In this document: one piece after another, positions 21,235 through 32,655 of the stretch | How the letters are laid out: every line of letters begins with the position of its first letter | How positions within the stretch are numbered: position 1 is the first letter of the stretch | Source: Symsagittifera roscoffensis | Taxonomy: Eukaryota; Xenacoelomorpha; Acoela; Convolutidae | Assembly: GCF_963678635.1 (NCBI RefSeq) | Contig: NC_087063.1 | Location: forward strand, 31,258,599-31,322,598 | DNA length: 64,000 bases | Direction of reading: 5' to 3' | Notes under the pieces: generated by a model | Told to the model about the DNA's origin: nothing | Seen by the model: the letters and a program-made list of their open reading frames with translations, nothing else | The model's database searches: none | Position numbers and translations under genes: made by a program

Positions 21235-24200
21235 CTTGAAAAATTAAATTTTACCATTCTCAAGTTCAGTATTGGGCTTAATAGCTCGCATGTTGAGTGT
21301 ACAGTAGTGAATAAAATTATCCGGACAAAACAAACTGAAATTGAAATTTCAAACGAGCTATTCTCCAATTGGGTGGAGATTAGACAAAATGGAAGAGAAC
21401 GAAAGAACGGAGAAAACAGAATAAATGTGGTGCAATTTGTTTTTGAAATTCGCTACCAAAATTTTAATTCAAACATTGGTCGTTATGGCTTTTGTTAGTT
21501 AATCAAGAAATACGCTATAACTACTGTGTTAATTCACAAAAGAAGTTATATCAAAAGAAGCGTTTTACACAGCTCATCAAAAATTGGCCAAGGTTCCAAA
21601 TATCTATATAAAAGAATCACGGGGCGGATTTAGGGGGGTGGGGCGACCCCCTGCCGACCCAAAGATTCCCCCTTTAAACTATTTTGAGATATCCATATTC
21701 GGTGACGGACCCTAAAAACTTTCTAAAGCGCCTTTAGCACCAATATATACTAATTTTGAGCCGAAAGAAAGGCAATTTTTTGGTCGAAATTTTCCTAAAA
21801 GTTCCTTAAAACGCCTTTTTTGGCCTGTATTTTTCTCAACATTTTGCCTGCGGCGCAGAAGTTTTCACCATAACAGGGTCTTTTTAATGCTTTGAGAGAG
21901 CTCGGAAAATCACTTCTGTCGACCTAAAAAAAAGGTCGACAAAATTTTCCCTGATAAGAATACATTTTTGGTTGATTGCCAACAAAAAGTCAATTTTACT
22001 TAAAAAAGTAAAAATCTTAGCATAAAAACAAATTTCAAATATTTTGCACATTTTTTGGTAATTTTACCCCTCTATAACTTTGTTGAACTGTATTACGCTT
22101 CTTTTTATATAATTTTCTCACTAATTAATCCGGTAGTTTCAGCGTAATTTTTGATTGACTAAAAAGCCAAAATGATTTATTTTTGGCTTGAAATTTTGGT
22201 TGCGAATTTCGAAAAACAAATTGAACCATCTATTTTGGAGAAACTTTTAGATTGTGCAATTTTGTTCTATTTTGTTTTCTTCACTTTTTGTCCCAATTTC
22301 CACGCAGTTCGAGAAAACCTAATTTCCACCCAATTCCAACTTTTTTTTCACTTTCTGCCCAATTTCCACCCAATTCGAGAAAAACGTGTTTGAAGTATCA
22401 ATTTTTGTTCGTTTAGTCCAGAATATTTATATCAGCACTGTATACAAAGCTGATAAAAATTAACCAGACAACAAACTACATTTGAAATTTCAAATGAGTT
22501 TTTCTCAAACTGGATGGAGATCAGACAAAAAGTGTAGAGAACAAAATTTTGCTTAAAATTCCAGCAGAATTAATATGGTGCAGTTTTTCCCCCATATTCT
22601 CAATCAAAAATTTACCCCAAAAAGAGGCCATTTTGGCTTTATTAATTAATGAAGAATTACGCTGAAATTACCAATTTAATTGATGAAAAAATATATCAAA
22701 AAGCCCCTTCACGGCCCAACAAAGTTCTAGAAAGATGTAATTTCCAAAAATCTATATAAAAGGACATATTGGTTGATAGCCAAAAGAGGTCATTTTTACA
22801 ATATAAGAATCAAATTCTTTAGCTAAAAACAAATTTCAAACGTTTTACGCAAATTTTTGAAAGTTTTGCTTTCTATAAATTTGTTGAGCTGTGCAAGAGG
22901 CTTCGTTTGACATAATTTTATCATCATTGAACTTGTTTCAGCGTAATTCTTGATTTAAAAAAAACGAAAGAAAAAGGCTCATGTGAATTCTGGCGACATT
23001 CTAAGCAACTTTTGTTCTCTTTTATTTTTGTCTAATCCTAACCAAATTTGAGAAAAACGCATTTGAAGTTTCAAATTTTGTTAGTTTTGTCCGGATATAA
23101 GCACTGTACCTCATGGAAAATTATTCGACAGTGACTTTAGAAAAATGCGAAGTCATACTATGGAATTGCGTAAATTTAGCAGGAAAATATACAAAAATAC
23201 TTTGCTAGAACAAACTTTTTGGTCGACTTAATAGCAGTTTTAATATTTAAATTTCGGTTCGATCTTTTGATTTACATAAAAAATTAAATCTTTGTGTTTA
23301 ACGAAAAATTCGGTCTAAAATAACAAATCAATTTCAACGTGACCCACGTACTTAATCCTCATTTGATCTTTATCTTTAAGTTCGAAAATACTAATCAATT
23401 GTTTTTCCGCCATGCCATGGGCGACGAACAAACAAGTTCTGACTGATATAGAAACATTCAAAATTTACTCACGCAAGCACTACCGCAATTGCCAACAGAA
23501 ATAGAATACCGAATATGATTCCCAGAACGATCGCCAGAGTTGCGTCATCGTCCTCATCGTCACTTGAAACGACCCCAGGTCCTGAATCGACACTGGAACT
23601 GACCTCTCTAAGCGTCAGTTCAGCTCCTCTCCAATTCAGTTTGATTTCTTCTTCGGTAGAGTGCAAGCTGAATTCGTCCGTGTAATTTTTATAGGCTTCT
23701 TTGATCCTGAATTGGATGTCTAGCGAACCGCAGGTCGCTGACACTATTTCGATTTTCGAAGATGATGGGACCGAATTTCCAAGGTACGTTTTTAGAGATT
23801 CAGCTAGCTCAACGTGTTCAGTTGCTGTTTTTGGAACTAAGTCAGCACAGCTTTCGTTTTCCGAACCGAATTCGAAGATCATTTTGTACACAATATTCCC
23901 ATACTCAACTATTGTTGAAGTACTGGTGATATTTTCCATAGAAATAGTGGTTGTTTCAAGTACCATAGTTTCACTATTTGTCGCTTCTTGCATTGGAGAC
24001 TGGGTTTCTGATGATTGCGTTGATTCTTCTAATTTGGGATCTGTTGTTGGTTCACTGTCGACACCTGTGTTCAATTCTGTCGCTGACAAAATAATATCAT
24101 CTTGAACTGTTTCGCTGCTGTTGCTCGATAAATTTGTGCCGATTGTATAGGAAGACGGTTCTTGGATAGTTGCAGTGCTTGGCGAAGCTGCAAAAACTAG

Positions 24201-27200
24201 AGAAAAAAACAACCGGCTGCTAGTCAAGTAGCACAGAGGTTCCCATCGCAGTCACTTAGAAATAGGAAATAGCCGACAGACAGTTGGAAAAGTGTCAATG
24301 AACAATATTTCAAACCCGATTTAAACTGACTTAATTCCAAAATTTTATCGAGTATCGGAGAAAAACAAACCACATTAAAGCCTTTTTTGAAGAACATTTT
24401 TTCATTAGTTAACTCAACTTAAGAAAACCGAATCATCTGAATATTTTTTCCGCGGGCAAATGAAAAATATAAATCTAGTTTCGAGGCTAGATGTCATTTG
24501 CGTTCCTTGCCGCCAGTTGCAACCTCTGTAATTCGATGGCGTAATTGCCTTCTTTTTATCAAACGAGATTGCGAAAAGTCAAAAGTCAAACCACGGAAAA
24601 TCAAAACTGAACGTGAACAATTTCTATGACTTTTTCCTGAAAATAAAAAAAATTAACATAACGTTCACTGTATAAAATGACATTTAGAAAAAAAACAAAT
24701 AAATAATGAAAAATCCAACTAGTCTTAATCTCTAAGCTTCTCTAACTAATTAAAGTTACTTAAATGTTGTATCATAGTGTTTTCGTTCTATTAATTAAAT
24801 ACCATTTTACCAAAAGGTGTAGAAATTTTGAAATAGTTCCCGACATCTCGAAGTTGTAGCAACCTCAGACAGTCAATGGAACAAAATTACGCTGTCTAAT
24901 GAACCTCAATTTAACATACTTTCAGTAGTCGATGATTCACCTATGAGCTCAGCGTGTGTTATATTTTTGATTGCGACGTCTTCAGTCGGCGCATCTTGGC
25001 CTGAGGCATCTTCCGTTGGCGAATCTTGCTCTGAACTATCTTCCGTTGACCCATCTAGTTTTGAAGTATCTTCCGTTGTCGCATCTAGCTCTGTAGTACC
25101 TTCAGTTGTCGCATCTAGCTTTGAGTTACCTTCAGTTGCCGCATTTAGCTCTGAACTATCTTCCGTTGACGCATCAAGCTCCGAAGTTTTTTCCGTTGTC
25201 GCATTTAGTTCTGAAGTAGCCTCCGTTGTCGCATCTACCTCTGAGGTACCTTCAGTTGTCGAATCTAGCTTTGAGGTATCTTCCGTTGTCGCATTTAGTT
25301 CCGAGGTACCTTCAGTTGTCGCATCTAGCTCTGAGGTACCTTCAGTTGTCGCATCTAGCTCTGAAGTACCTTCAGTTGTCGCACTTAGCATTGAGGTATC
25401 TTCCGTTGGCGCATCTAGCTCTGAGGTATCTTCCGTTGTCGCATCTAGCTCTGAGTTACCTTCAGTTGTCGCATCTAGCTCTGAGGTATCTTCCGTTGGC
25501 GCATCTAGCTCTGAGGTAACTTCAGTTATCGCATCTAGCTCTGAGGTATCATCCGTTGTCGCATCTAGCACTGAGGTGTCTTCCGTTGGCGCATCTCGCT
25601 CTGAGGTACCCTCAGTTGTATCTAACTCTGAGGTAACTGCAGTTGTCGTATCTGGCTCGGAGGTATCTTCCGTTGTCGCATCTAGCACTGAGGTGTCTTC
25701 CGTTGGCGCATCTAGCTCTGAGGTTTTTTCAGTTGTCGCATCGAGCTCTGAGGTATCTTCCGTTGTCGCATCTAGCTCTGAGGCACTTTCAGTTGTCGCA
25801 TCCAGCTCTGAGGTATCTTCCGTTGTCGCATCTAGCTCTGAGGTATCTTCAGTTGTATGTAGCTCAGAGGTACCTTCAGTTGTCGCTTCTAGCTCTGAAG
25901 TATCTTCCGTTGTCGCATATAACTCTGAGATTCCTTCAGTTGTCGTATCTAGCTCTGAAGTTTTCTCCGCTGTCGCATCTAGCATTGAGATACCTTCAGT
26001 TATCGCATCTAGCTCTGAGGTACTTTCAGTTCTCGCATCCAGCTCTGAGGTATCTTCCGTTGTCGCATCTAGCTCTGAGGTATCTTCAGTTGTATCTAGC
26101 TCAGAGGTACCTTCAGTTGTCGCTTCTAGCTCTGAGGGGTCTTCCGTTGTCGCATCTAGCACTGAGGCATCTTCCGTTGTCGGATCTAACTCTGAGGTTC
26201 CTTCAGTTGTCGCATCTAGCTCTGAAATTTCCTCCGCTGTCACATCAAGCATTGAGATACCTTCAGTTGTCGAATCTAGCTCTGAAGTATCTTCCATTGT
26301 CGCATCTAGCTCTGAGGTGCTTTCAGTTGTCGCATCAAGCTCTGAGGTATCTTCTGTTGTCGCATCTAGCTCTGAGGTATCTTCAATTGTATCTAGCTCA
26401 GAGGTACCTTCAGTTGTCGCTTCTAGCTCTGAGGTATCTTCCGTTTTCGCATCTAGCTCTGAGGCATCTTCCGTTGTCGCATCTAAATGTGAGGTTCCTT
26501 CAGTTGTCGCATCTAGCTCTGAAATTTCTTCCGCTGTCCCATCTAGCATTGAGATACCTTCAGTTGTCGAATCTAGCTCTGAAGTGTCTTCCATTGTCGC
26601 ATCTAACTCTGAGGTGCTTTCAGTTGTCGCATCAAGCTCTGAGGTTTCTTCCGTTGTCGCATCTAGCTCTGAGGTATCTTCAATTGTATCTAGCTCAGAG
26701 ATACCTTCAGTTGTCGCTTCTAGCTCTGAGGTATCTTCCATTGTCGCATCTAGCTCTGAGGTGCTTTCAGTTGTCGCATCAAGCTCTGAGGTATCTTCCG
26801 TTGTCGCATCTAGCTCTGAGGTATCTTCAATTGTATCTAGCTCGGAGGTACCTTCAGTTGTCGCTTCTAGCTCTGAGGTATCTTCCATTGTCGCATCTAG
26901 CTCTGAGGTGCTTTCAGTTGTCGCATCAAGCTCTGAGGTATCTTCCGTTGTCGCATCTAGCTCTGAGGTATCTTCAATTGTATCTAGCTCAGAGGTACCT
27001 TCAGTTGTCGCTTCTAGCTCTGAGGTATCTTCCATTGTCGCATCTAGCTCTGAGGTGCTTTCAGTTGTCGCATCAAGCTCTGAGGTATCTTCCGTTGTCG
27101 CATCTAGCTCTGAGGTATCTTCAATTGTATCTAGCTCAGAGGTACCTTCAGTTGTCGCTTCTAGCTCTGAGGTATCTTCCGTTTTCGCATCTAGCTCTGA

Positions 27201-29681
27201 GGCATCTTCCGTTGTCGCATCTGAATCTGAGGTTCCTTCAGTTGTCGCATCTAGCTCTGAAATTTCCTCCGCTGTCGCATCTAGCATTGAGATACCTTCA
27301 GTTGTCGAATCTATCTCTGAAGTATCTTCCATTGTCGCATCTAGCTCTGACGTACCTTCAGTTATCATACCTTGAAACATTAATTAGTTAATTCTCACGA
27401 AAGTTTTCTTCTTCATCGGTTAATGACTTTTTTTGGGTTTCCCGTTAAAACTTAATACACTTTCAAAATTATTTTCTGAAAGTTGGTAGAAGAAATTGGA
27501 TTTTGCTGTAAATACCAAGTTTATTTAGCTGAATTTTCGGCTCATTAGCTAAATACCTGGATCACAGTCTGTCTCATCTGTTCCATCCTCGCAGTCTAGT
27601 ATGGTGTCACACATATGATCCTGGTGGTATCGTCTGAAGCTACTGTTGCACTGGTGGCACATTCTTTCGTCTCTCCCACCTCAAACCACCGAAGATAATT
27701 TTAAATAATTAGAAGTAGACTAAGACAGAAATATTCATTTTAAAAAAATTGCAGTGCTCCTAGGTTAGTTGCCAGTTGGTTATAGTTGCCCCCCCCCCCC
27801 TAAATCGGTCTCTGAATTAGTATAAAATTTGAATAATATTAGAACTAAATCTTGCCTTTGGTCTCTATTAATCGGTCCCTTCCCATTTAAAAGTAATGAT
27901 GAAAAATAGAAGCATAAACATTGAGCCTAATTGATGAGTCTCATTTTGCAGTCGAGGGTGAGCTTTTTAAATATGCATGAAGTAACTGACCGAAACAGTC
28001 AAAGTGTCCATCACATGCCGAGTATCTGGTCCATTGGGTGCCATCTTTGCATTGTATTTTTGGGCCAATGCTCTCACAGCCTCTATTTTCATCTGATGAG
28101 TCATTGCAATTGACAGTCCCGTCGCACTGCTGGAACAGAGGAATGACTGTTTTGTCGTCGCACACGAAGTACTCGCAACGGGACTCATCGTACCCGTTGT
28201 CACAGTCGGTTTTCCCGTCGCACAGTTGAATGCAGTGAATGCGTTGTGTATGCTCAGTGTCACACCACACGGTCGAATTAGCGAGACCAGCGGTGCAGAT
28301 TGTATCTAGAAAATAATGAAACTTGCTACTTGTATTTTCAGTTTTTCAATGGTAAGGCAGACTTTTTCCACATATTACGGAACCAAGCATTGATTATCCT
28401 GGTGCCAATTAAACCATTTCCTTTTCTAAATGAAACGCACCTATTTTTGAAAGTTTATTAATTATTTCATTTGTAAAAAACGTTTACTCTATCGAAAATC
28501 TAAATTGATCATTTTTTTTTGCTTTAATTTCTAAACAGAATTCAGTATTCTGGCGTTCACTGTCTTTCACAGCTGTTATTAATCAACGCAGAGACTAATT
28601 TCACAAGCAGTAATTTTAACAGACCCGGACACTCCCGCTCATCAGTTCCATCTGGGCAATCTTTGACTCCGTCGCACATGAAGTCCCGGTGGTACCTCTC
28701 CTTGCCAGTGTCACACTGGAAGCACTGCTCCGAACTCCCGTCTCCACAACTGTCCACCCCAAAGCACGTATAATACCTATATAAGTAGACATTATAGCGT
28801 TATAGTACTGCTGTACTTTATTTTTAATCAAGTATCATGTCTCCTCCCGATGATCCCTTAGGATCGCTGTTCAATTGGGGAAGATTGTTCAATTGTTTGT
28901 AAATTCGTAAACTTTTGAGTTATCAATCTAATCAGAAAGCAATGTTTTCCATTTTCACTAATTAAGTCCAGAAAATGGCTTTAACTTAAGGGCTATCACT
29001 TGCGTTAAAGTTTTGATGGACAAATTACGCTCTAACTCTAACTTCACAGGCAGGAGCGGATCTAGGAATTTGGGACTTTCTCGAAGAGGGGGGGGGGGGA
29101 TTTAAAAAAAATACCCTAATTTGACCAAACTTTCTGCGCCGCAGTCAAATTGCGTTCTTTCGGCGCGCGCTCCCCCCTTGAAGTTAGTATAGATTGGCGC
29201 CCAAGGCGCCTTTAGAAAAATTCTACGGTCAGTCAGCCAAAAATGGACATCTGAAAATAGTACAAAGGGGTCCGCAGGGGGTCGAGTCCCTCAATTCGAT
29301 GTTCTCAAGTTTCAACCTTCTACCTTGGAATTGTATGGCCAGGTGCAGTCGTGTTTGTTTTATGGGCGTAATCGTTGTCATAGCGGTAGTCGTACTCTGC
29401 GTCGACATGATTGTCGCACACAAAACGAGGATAAAACATGCAAATATCTCCCTCATCTCTAGCATTCGGGCATTCGACGTGGTTGTCACAGATGCCGTAG
29501 ATTGGAATTACAGAGTTATTATCATCCTGACAGTGGAAATAATGGCAATCTGGTTCCATTTCGTCGGAGGCGTCCTCACAGTTGATCACGCTGTCGCATA
29601 TTTGGAAACAGAAACGCAAAGTCGTGTTTCCATCATCGCATGTGAATGGCTTCTCGATTGAACAAATCAGGTTCGATGTTT
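20967..29681 (-). CDS. Transmembrane LDLa / mucin-repeat protein (5' end missing)
   Basis: Seven exons were reconstructed on the minus strand: 29681-29396, 28776-28625, 28305-27991, 27679-27557, 27370-24920, 24187-23473 and 21234-20967. All junctions are GT-AG with matching phases (2,1,1,1,1,2), giving 1435 residues. Order: eight LDLa modules, about 800 residues of acidic Thr/Ser decamer repeats, a SEA-like extracellular region, one membrane helix, and an 89-residue acidic cytoplasmic tail ending PPPPYD. Inferred role: a heavily O-glycosylated, calcium- and ligand-binding cell-surface protein whose tail could recruit WW-domain proteins (for example Nedd4-type ligases) through PPPY. No initiator Met or signal peptide was found, and exon A starts in phase 1, so at least one more 5' exon lies upstream. 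Introns hold Tc1-like and hAT MITEs. I do not recognise a named orthologue. Confidence 0.85.
21302..22440. mobile_element. Tc1-like MITE, element II, with nested hAT insertion
   Basis: It is flanked by TA (21300-21301 and 22441-22442). The ends are CAGTAGTGAATAAAATTATC and ...ATATCAGCACTG, with internal phrases shared with element I (ccggacaaaac, tctcaaattgggtggag). Arms are diverged. The hAT copy at 21618-21953 interrupts it. It occupies the intron before the tail exon. Confidence 0.75.
21618..21953 (-). mobile_element. hAT-type non-autonomous element nested in a Tc1-like MITE
   Basis: It begins ACGGGGCGGATTTAGG and is inverted relative to the copy at 52385-52786 (CCCCTGCCGACCC in the same relative place). 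It ends near TTTTCCCTG. Flanking 8-mers AAAAGAAT (21610-21617) and ATAAGAAT (21954-21961) look like an aged 8-bp target duplication. Confidence 0.75.
22445..23106. mobile_element. Tc1-like MITE, element III
   Basis: It directly follows element II. Its left end is degenerate (CAAAGCTGATAAAAATTAAC) and its right end is ATATAAGCACTG followed by TA (23107-23108). Inverted arms share gtccgg, tttgagaaaaacgc and aattttaccccaaaa with element I. Confidence 0.7.
23473..24187 (-). CDS. LDLa/mucin gene exon F: SEA-like region and membrane helix
   Basis: Acceptor tttttgcag|CT, donor GC|gtgagt. A Ser/Thr-rich linker is followed by about 110 residues beginning NIVYKMIFEFGSENESCADL. It has two cysteines (SCADL and ATCGSLDIQF) and alternating strand and helix character, in the juxtamembrane place where SEA domains sit. 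No GSVVV cleavage motif is visible. After SSDDEDDD comes a helix of about 22 residues (LAIVLGIIFGILFLLAIAVV). SEA is suggested by position and pattern only. Confidence 0.8.
24920..27370 (-). CDS. LDLa/mucin gene exon E: acidic decamer-repeat stalk
   Basis: One exon of 816 codons, acceptor tgtttcaag|GT and donor GAAA|gtatgt. It is almost entirely variants of the decamer TSELDATTED (also ...TTEG, ...TTES). Ser and Thr make it a candidate for dense O-glycosylation, and each decamer carries about three acidic residues, so the stalk is strongly negative. Lys and Arg are rare and Cys is absent. The opposite strand is also open over most of the length because of the repeat, but that frame is a shadow. 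Confidence 0.88.
24920..27370. repeat. 30-bp coding minisatellite
   Basis: Tandem 30-bp units in frame with the decamer stalk, roughly eighty copies. Occasional 27-bp units (for example at 25615-25625 and in each TIED unit) keep the frame. Confidence 0.9.
26681..27121. repeat. 147-bp higher-order repeat, three full copies
   Basis: CAATTGTATCTAGCTC starts at 26681, 26828, 26975 and 27122, exactly 147 bp apart. Each unit is one 27-bp and four 30-bp subunits (49 residues). The copies differ at only one or two bases, so they were amplified or homogenised recently. A more diverged related unit lies near 26383. Confidence 0.9.
27557..27679 (-). CDS. LDLa/mucin gene exon D: end of LDLa 7 and LDLa 8
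   Basis: Acceptor ggtttgag|GT, donor CCAG|gtattt. It completes module 7 (GGRDERMC) and encodes module 8: HQCNSSFRRYHQDHMCD, then DCEDGTDETDC, which carries the acidic calcium-site residues. The frame is too short to stand out alone, but both phases fit the neighbours. Confidence 0.85.
27991..28305 (-). CDS. LDLa/mucin gene exon C: LDLa 5-7
   Basis: Acceptor attttctag|AT, donor TTCG|gtcagt. It encodes TICTAG...CDGKTDCDNGYDESRC, FVCDDK...NCNDSSDENRGC, and the start of IQCKDG...CDGHFDC. Each has the LDLa six-cysteine and DxSDE-type pattern. Confidence 0.9.
28625..28776 (-). CDS. LDLa/mucin gene exon B: LDLa 3 (end) and 4
   Basis: Acceptor ttatatag|G, donor CCGG|gtctgt. It encodes YYTCFGVDSCGDGSSEQC, completing module 3, then FQCDTG...CDGVKDCPDGTDEREC. 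Confidence 0.85.
29051..29300 (+). mobile_element. hAT-type non-autonomous element, 3'-truncated
   Basis: It starts CAGGAGCGGATCTAGG. It shares ggcgcgcgctccccc, ggcgcc.aaggcgcctttag and the ccgcagggggtc...tccct segment with the intact copy at 52385-52786, and stops before the right terminus. It lies in the intron between exons A and B of the LDLa gene. Confidence 0.8.
29396..29681 (-). CDS. LDLa/mucin gene exon A: LDLa 1-3 (start)
   Basis: Acceptor atactttcag|AA. It encodes FTCDDGNTTLRFCFQICDS, VINCEDASDEMEPDC, FHCQDD...CDNHVECPNARDEGDIC, and the start of module 3 (FVCDNHVDA). I placed the donor at GA|gtacga because it is in phase with exon B and restores a normal LDLa module. It is a weak donor, so this end is less certain than the others. 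Confidence 0.75.
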
Positions 29682-29761
29682 CTGAAAGTATATTGAAAGT
29701 GTCAGTTTCAGTTGTATAGTAAATTACCGTTTACATTCTTTGGGTGTTTTGATGAAATTCC

Positions 29762-29805
29762 TGATACTCGTAATCTACAGGTCGGAGGTCGATTCCGGTA
29801 CATTG
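29762..29805 (+). repeat. tRNA-like fragment
   Basis: GGAGGTCGATTCCGGTAC resembles a B box. No complete tRNA is present. Confidence 0.3.
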
Positions 29806-30097
29806 AAATAGTTTTTATTTTTATTGGTTAGTTGGTTATTTTTATTAGTTACTTTTTTTTGGATATCTAAAAACAACTCTAGCTGCTTTATGGGCAACCG
29901 GTGTTAGTAACATTTCAACCAATCTTGACGCAGATTCGAGAACGTAATACGTCTAATGCCTAGTTCGAAGATCCAGAACATAACAAAAGTTATATTTTTC
30001 AAGGCTCATTTTTACATATTCTTTCTTTCATTTTTGACTTTGGTTTATCTTGACAGTGAAAAATTGACACTGAGATTAATCGACCTGACTGAAATAA

Positions 30098-30208
30098 AGG
30101 GTTTAATGGTTCTAGATGGCTGAGTAATATTGAAAAATGCTAGAGTTCAAATGCTAGAAAAATGCAGGGTTTAATGGTTCTAGATGGCTGAGTAATATTG
30201 AAAAATGC
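30098..30208. repeat. 68-bp tandem duplication
   Basis: AGGGTTTAATGGTTCTAGAT and the bases after it occur at 30098 and again at 30166. The second copy is partial. Confidence 0.85.
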
Positions 30209-30423
30209 GAGTTCATTATAATACCTAGGTGAAGACTTCTCTTTTTTTTACACTTGCGATCAGCTTAATAAGTTATTACGAACCTTCTTTTTTTCTAGCC
30301 TAACTCGCTATTAAAAGTGTTCTTCAAAATTGTTCACTTGTTAAGGAAATTTCACTGTAGCATTGGAAATTGCAAAGCATCTGCTCTCTGCTTTTTTGTG
30401 GCGGCTACTGTTCGTGGAGTAAT

Positions 30424-30560
30424 AAGCGTCCGTTGCAGAGTGGTTAGTGAGTGAGCTTATTTATCACTAGGCCGCAGGATCGAATCTCAGAGCTAATAGA
30501 GTTTTTCATAATTCAAGGTTTATTTCTAATTTTGATTTTTTCACTTTATGGAGCTGCTTT
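30424..30560 (+). mobile_element. tRNA-derived SINE, family B, copy 2
   Basis: GCGTCCGTTGCAGAGTGGTT and CAGGATCGAATCTCAGAGC form the A- and B-box-like head. The tail matches 20523-20665 (attcaaggtttatttcta, then ggagctgctttttt). Confidence 0.7.
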
Positions 30561-31283
30561 TTTGTGTGTTCTCGCAATGAGTCAAATTTACTCTGACTAA
30601 CGACTTACTTTAAAACCATGAAGTTTTTTTCTTTCAAAAAATGTTGAAAAGTAACTAATTCGTGATCTTATTCATTTCAGCTCAAAAAACTGAACTGTAT
30701 AAAACTTTATGAATTTGAACAGTTTGTACAAGATACAGCAGGTTCAAAAAAGCAACTGTAGTTTTTTCGTATTTTGAGTTATAGTTAGCCCTGCAACAGT
30801 GATAATATGAGCATGTTAGCGTTTCAAAAATATGTAATGTTCGAAATTGTTTTTAAAATATTGGTTGTAGTTTTACCAACTCTGTTTGTTAAATATTCAT
30901 TTTGTTTGTTTTTCTTTTTTTTTTGGTTTTATAGGTTTCGGTTTTTTCACATTTGTTTAGTGGCCCCATTATGAATCGTTTGGAAGCGAAAATGTTTTTT
31001 GTGTGCATGTGTGTGTGTGTTTTGAGGGGGTGAGTTTAACAATTTTTCATAACTTCGAACTTTTAAAAAGTTTTTTTTTCAGCTTTAACGGTTTCTGCTC
31101 ATTTTTTGTACCGCCTTTTAAATTCGCCGATGTTAATTTTTACGTTCTATTGTGTTAATTAGTTTTTGGTTTCTAGATTAGATCTAGTTTTTTTGCTTTT
31201 CTTAGCTCAAGTTCTATTTTTTGTTCAGATTTTTTATCACAACACGAAGAAAAAAAGACACTAATTTGAAAATAAATTGGATT

Positions 31284-31447
31284 TTTTTTAAAGATTATGG
31301 CCAGAACATTCTGTACAAGTTGCACAGTAACACGCTATCCTATTTTCATGATTTAAGTTTGGCGCAATCTAAACTTAAATCATGAAACAAGGATAGCCTG
31401 TTACTCTGCAATTTGTACAGAATGTTCTGACCATAATCTTGAAAAAA
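31284..31447. repeat. Palindrome made of two opposed family C ends
   Basis: Left arm (about 31284-31362): gattatggccagaacattctg ... gctatcc ... catgatttaag. The right arm (about 31371-31447) is its inverse. The centre is only tttggcgcaatct. Confidence 0.8.
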
Positions 31448-32058
31448 TATATATTTTTTTAAGTTAGTGTCTTTTTTATTCGTGGTGTGATAAAAGATCT
31501 GAACAAAAAAAACTTTTTGCCTACTTTTTTGAACTTTTGAGTTTTCGTTTCCCAAAGTGGGACCAAATTACCATTCTCTCCCCGCCCCCACCAGAACAAT
31601 TTAGAGGTGAGGATGTTAGCTTGGTTCTGAGATACACGCAGCGCTTAGCAAAATTAATTTAAACTGATGTTGGAGGATGTTAATTTGGTCGATTTCGAGG
31701 GGTGGGTGGGGGATATGTCAACTTGATCTCCGAATTGTCGTTAAAAAAATCCGAAAACTAACTTTACTTGAGTGAAACTAAGTTTTTACGGCTTAAATTA
31801 GGCACAAATAAGTTATTGTAAGCCTGCATGCTTCACTTATTAGCGCGCAAACAGACGAAAATCAAAACATTTAAACCGGTTTTTCCAGTCACTTCTAGAG
31901 TCGCTCGAGCCACAATTTAAAGGATTTAATTTGGTATATCATTTGACTCAGTCCGATGATTATTTGTGGTACCTGATTTTTTGTGGAAAACAAAAAGAAA
32001 AAACTAAAACTTACCCGAATACAAAGTTTCTCCGCATTTTTCAAATGGTCGGAATAAC
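31385..32058 (+). repeat. Family C repeat
   Basis: It runs from GGATAGCCTGTTACTCTGC to AAATGGTCGGAATAACA, with the internal markers ccgatgattatttgtggtacc and gaaaacaaaaagaaaa. Confidence 0.7.
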
Positions 32059-32655
32059 AAAATCTTAAAACATAAGTCATTGTATCATAAGCAGCCACGA
32101 TGCAAAATTTATTACAGTGTAACAGAATGACCACTAGTCTTAAACTTTACTATGATAAGTTTGTCGAGTAGATATTAAATGTTGGCGTCCAAAAAATAAT
32201 TGTTATGGATGAAACCGACGATTTTTTCGACACACCTGAGCGTGAAGTTATATCTGATTGCCTGATTGTTCCATCTCGCTGCTTTTTAGCAATAGACTTT
32301 ACCACAAGATTAGAGTGGTTAATTCAAATAATTCTTTAAAACTGTTCATGATAACGAGTTGATCAAGTTTCACTAAAAGTTTCAGTAAAAAAAACGAATG
32401 AAAAATTGTTTAAAGAACTTATTTTTCGATTTTTGATTATATTTTGCGAAATAATACTGCGGCCGGAGCATTCCGTGGAATGGGTCAGTGGAACATTCAT
32501 TTTGTGGCCGGAACATTCTGTGATATTTTTGATCTCAGAAAAGGGAGGAACAGCAGGTACGATGAACTATAGTTTTCATTCTAAAGCTTGCTTGACTCAT
32601 TTTGTTTCATTTTTTGGTAAGTTGTTATGAGAACTCGCTTACATGTTTATTATTT

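Noticed and set aside
24920-27370. Regularly spaced short repeats resembling a CRISPR array
   Set aside because: The units are contiguous, with no unique spacers. They are in frame, coding, and in a eukaryotic genome.
24943-27391. Very long open frames on the plus strand across the decamer-repeat exon (810 and 582 codons)
   Set aside because: They exist because a 30-bp repeat without stops in one frame has none in others. The minus-strand frame splices in phase to LDLa and membrane exons, and the plus frames have no such support.
27787-27801. Poly-C/G tracts here and at 29089, 36899, 36950, 37738 and 52750
   Set aside because: Simple homopolymer runs at repeat edges; no function is inferred.
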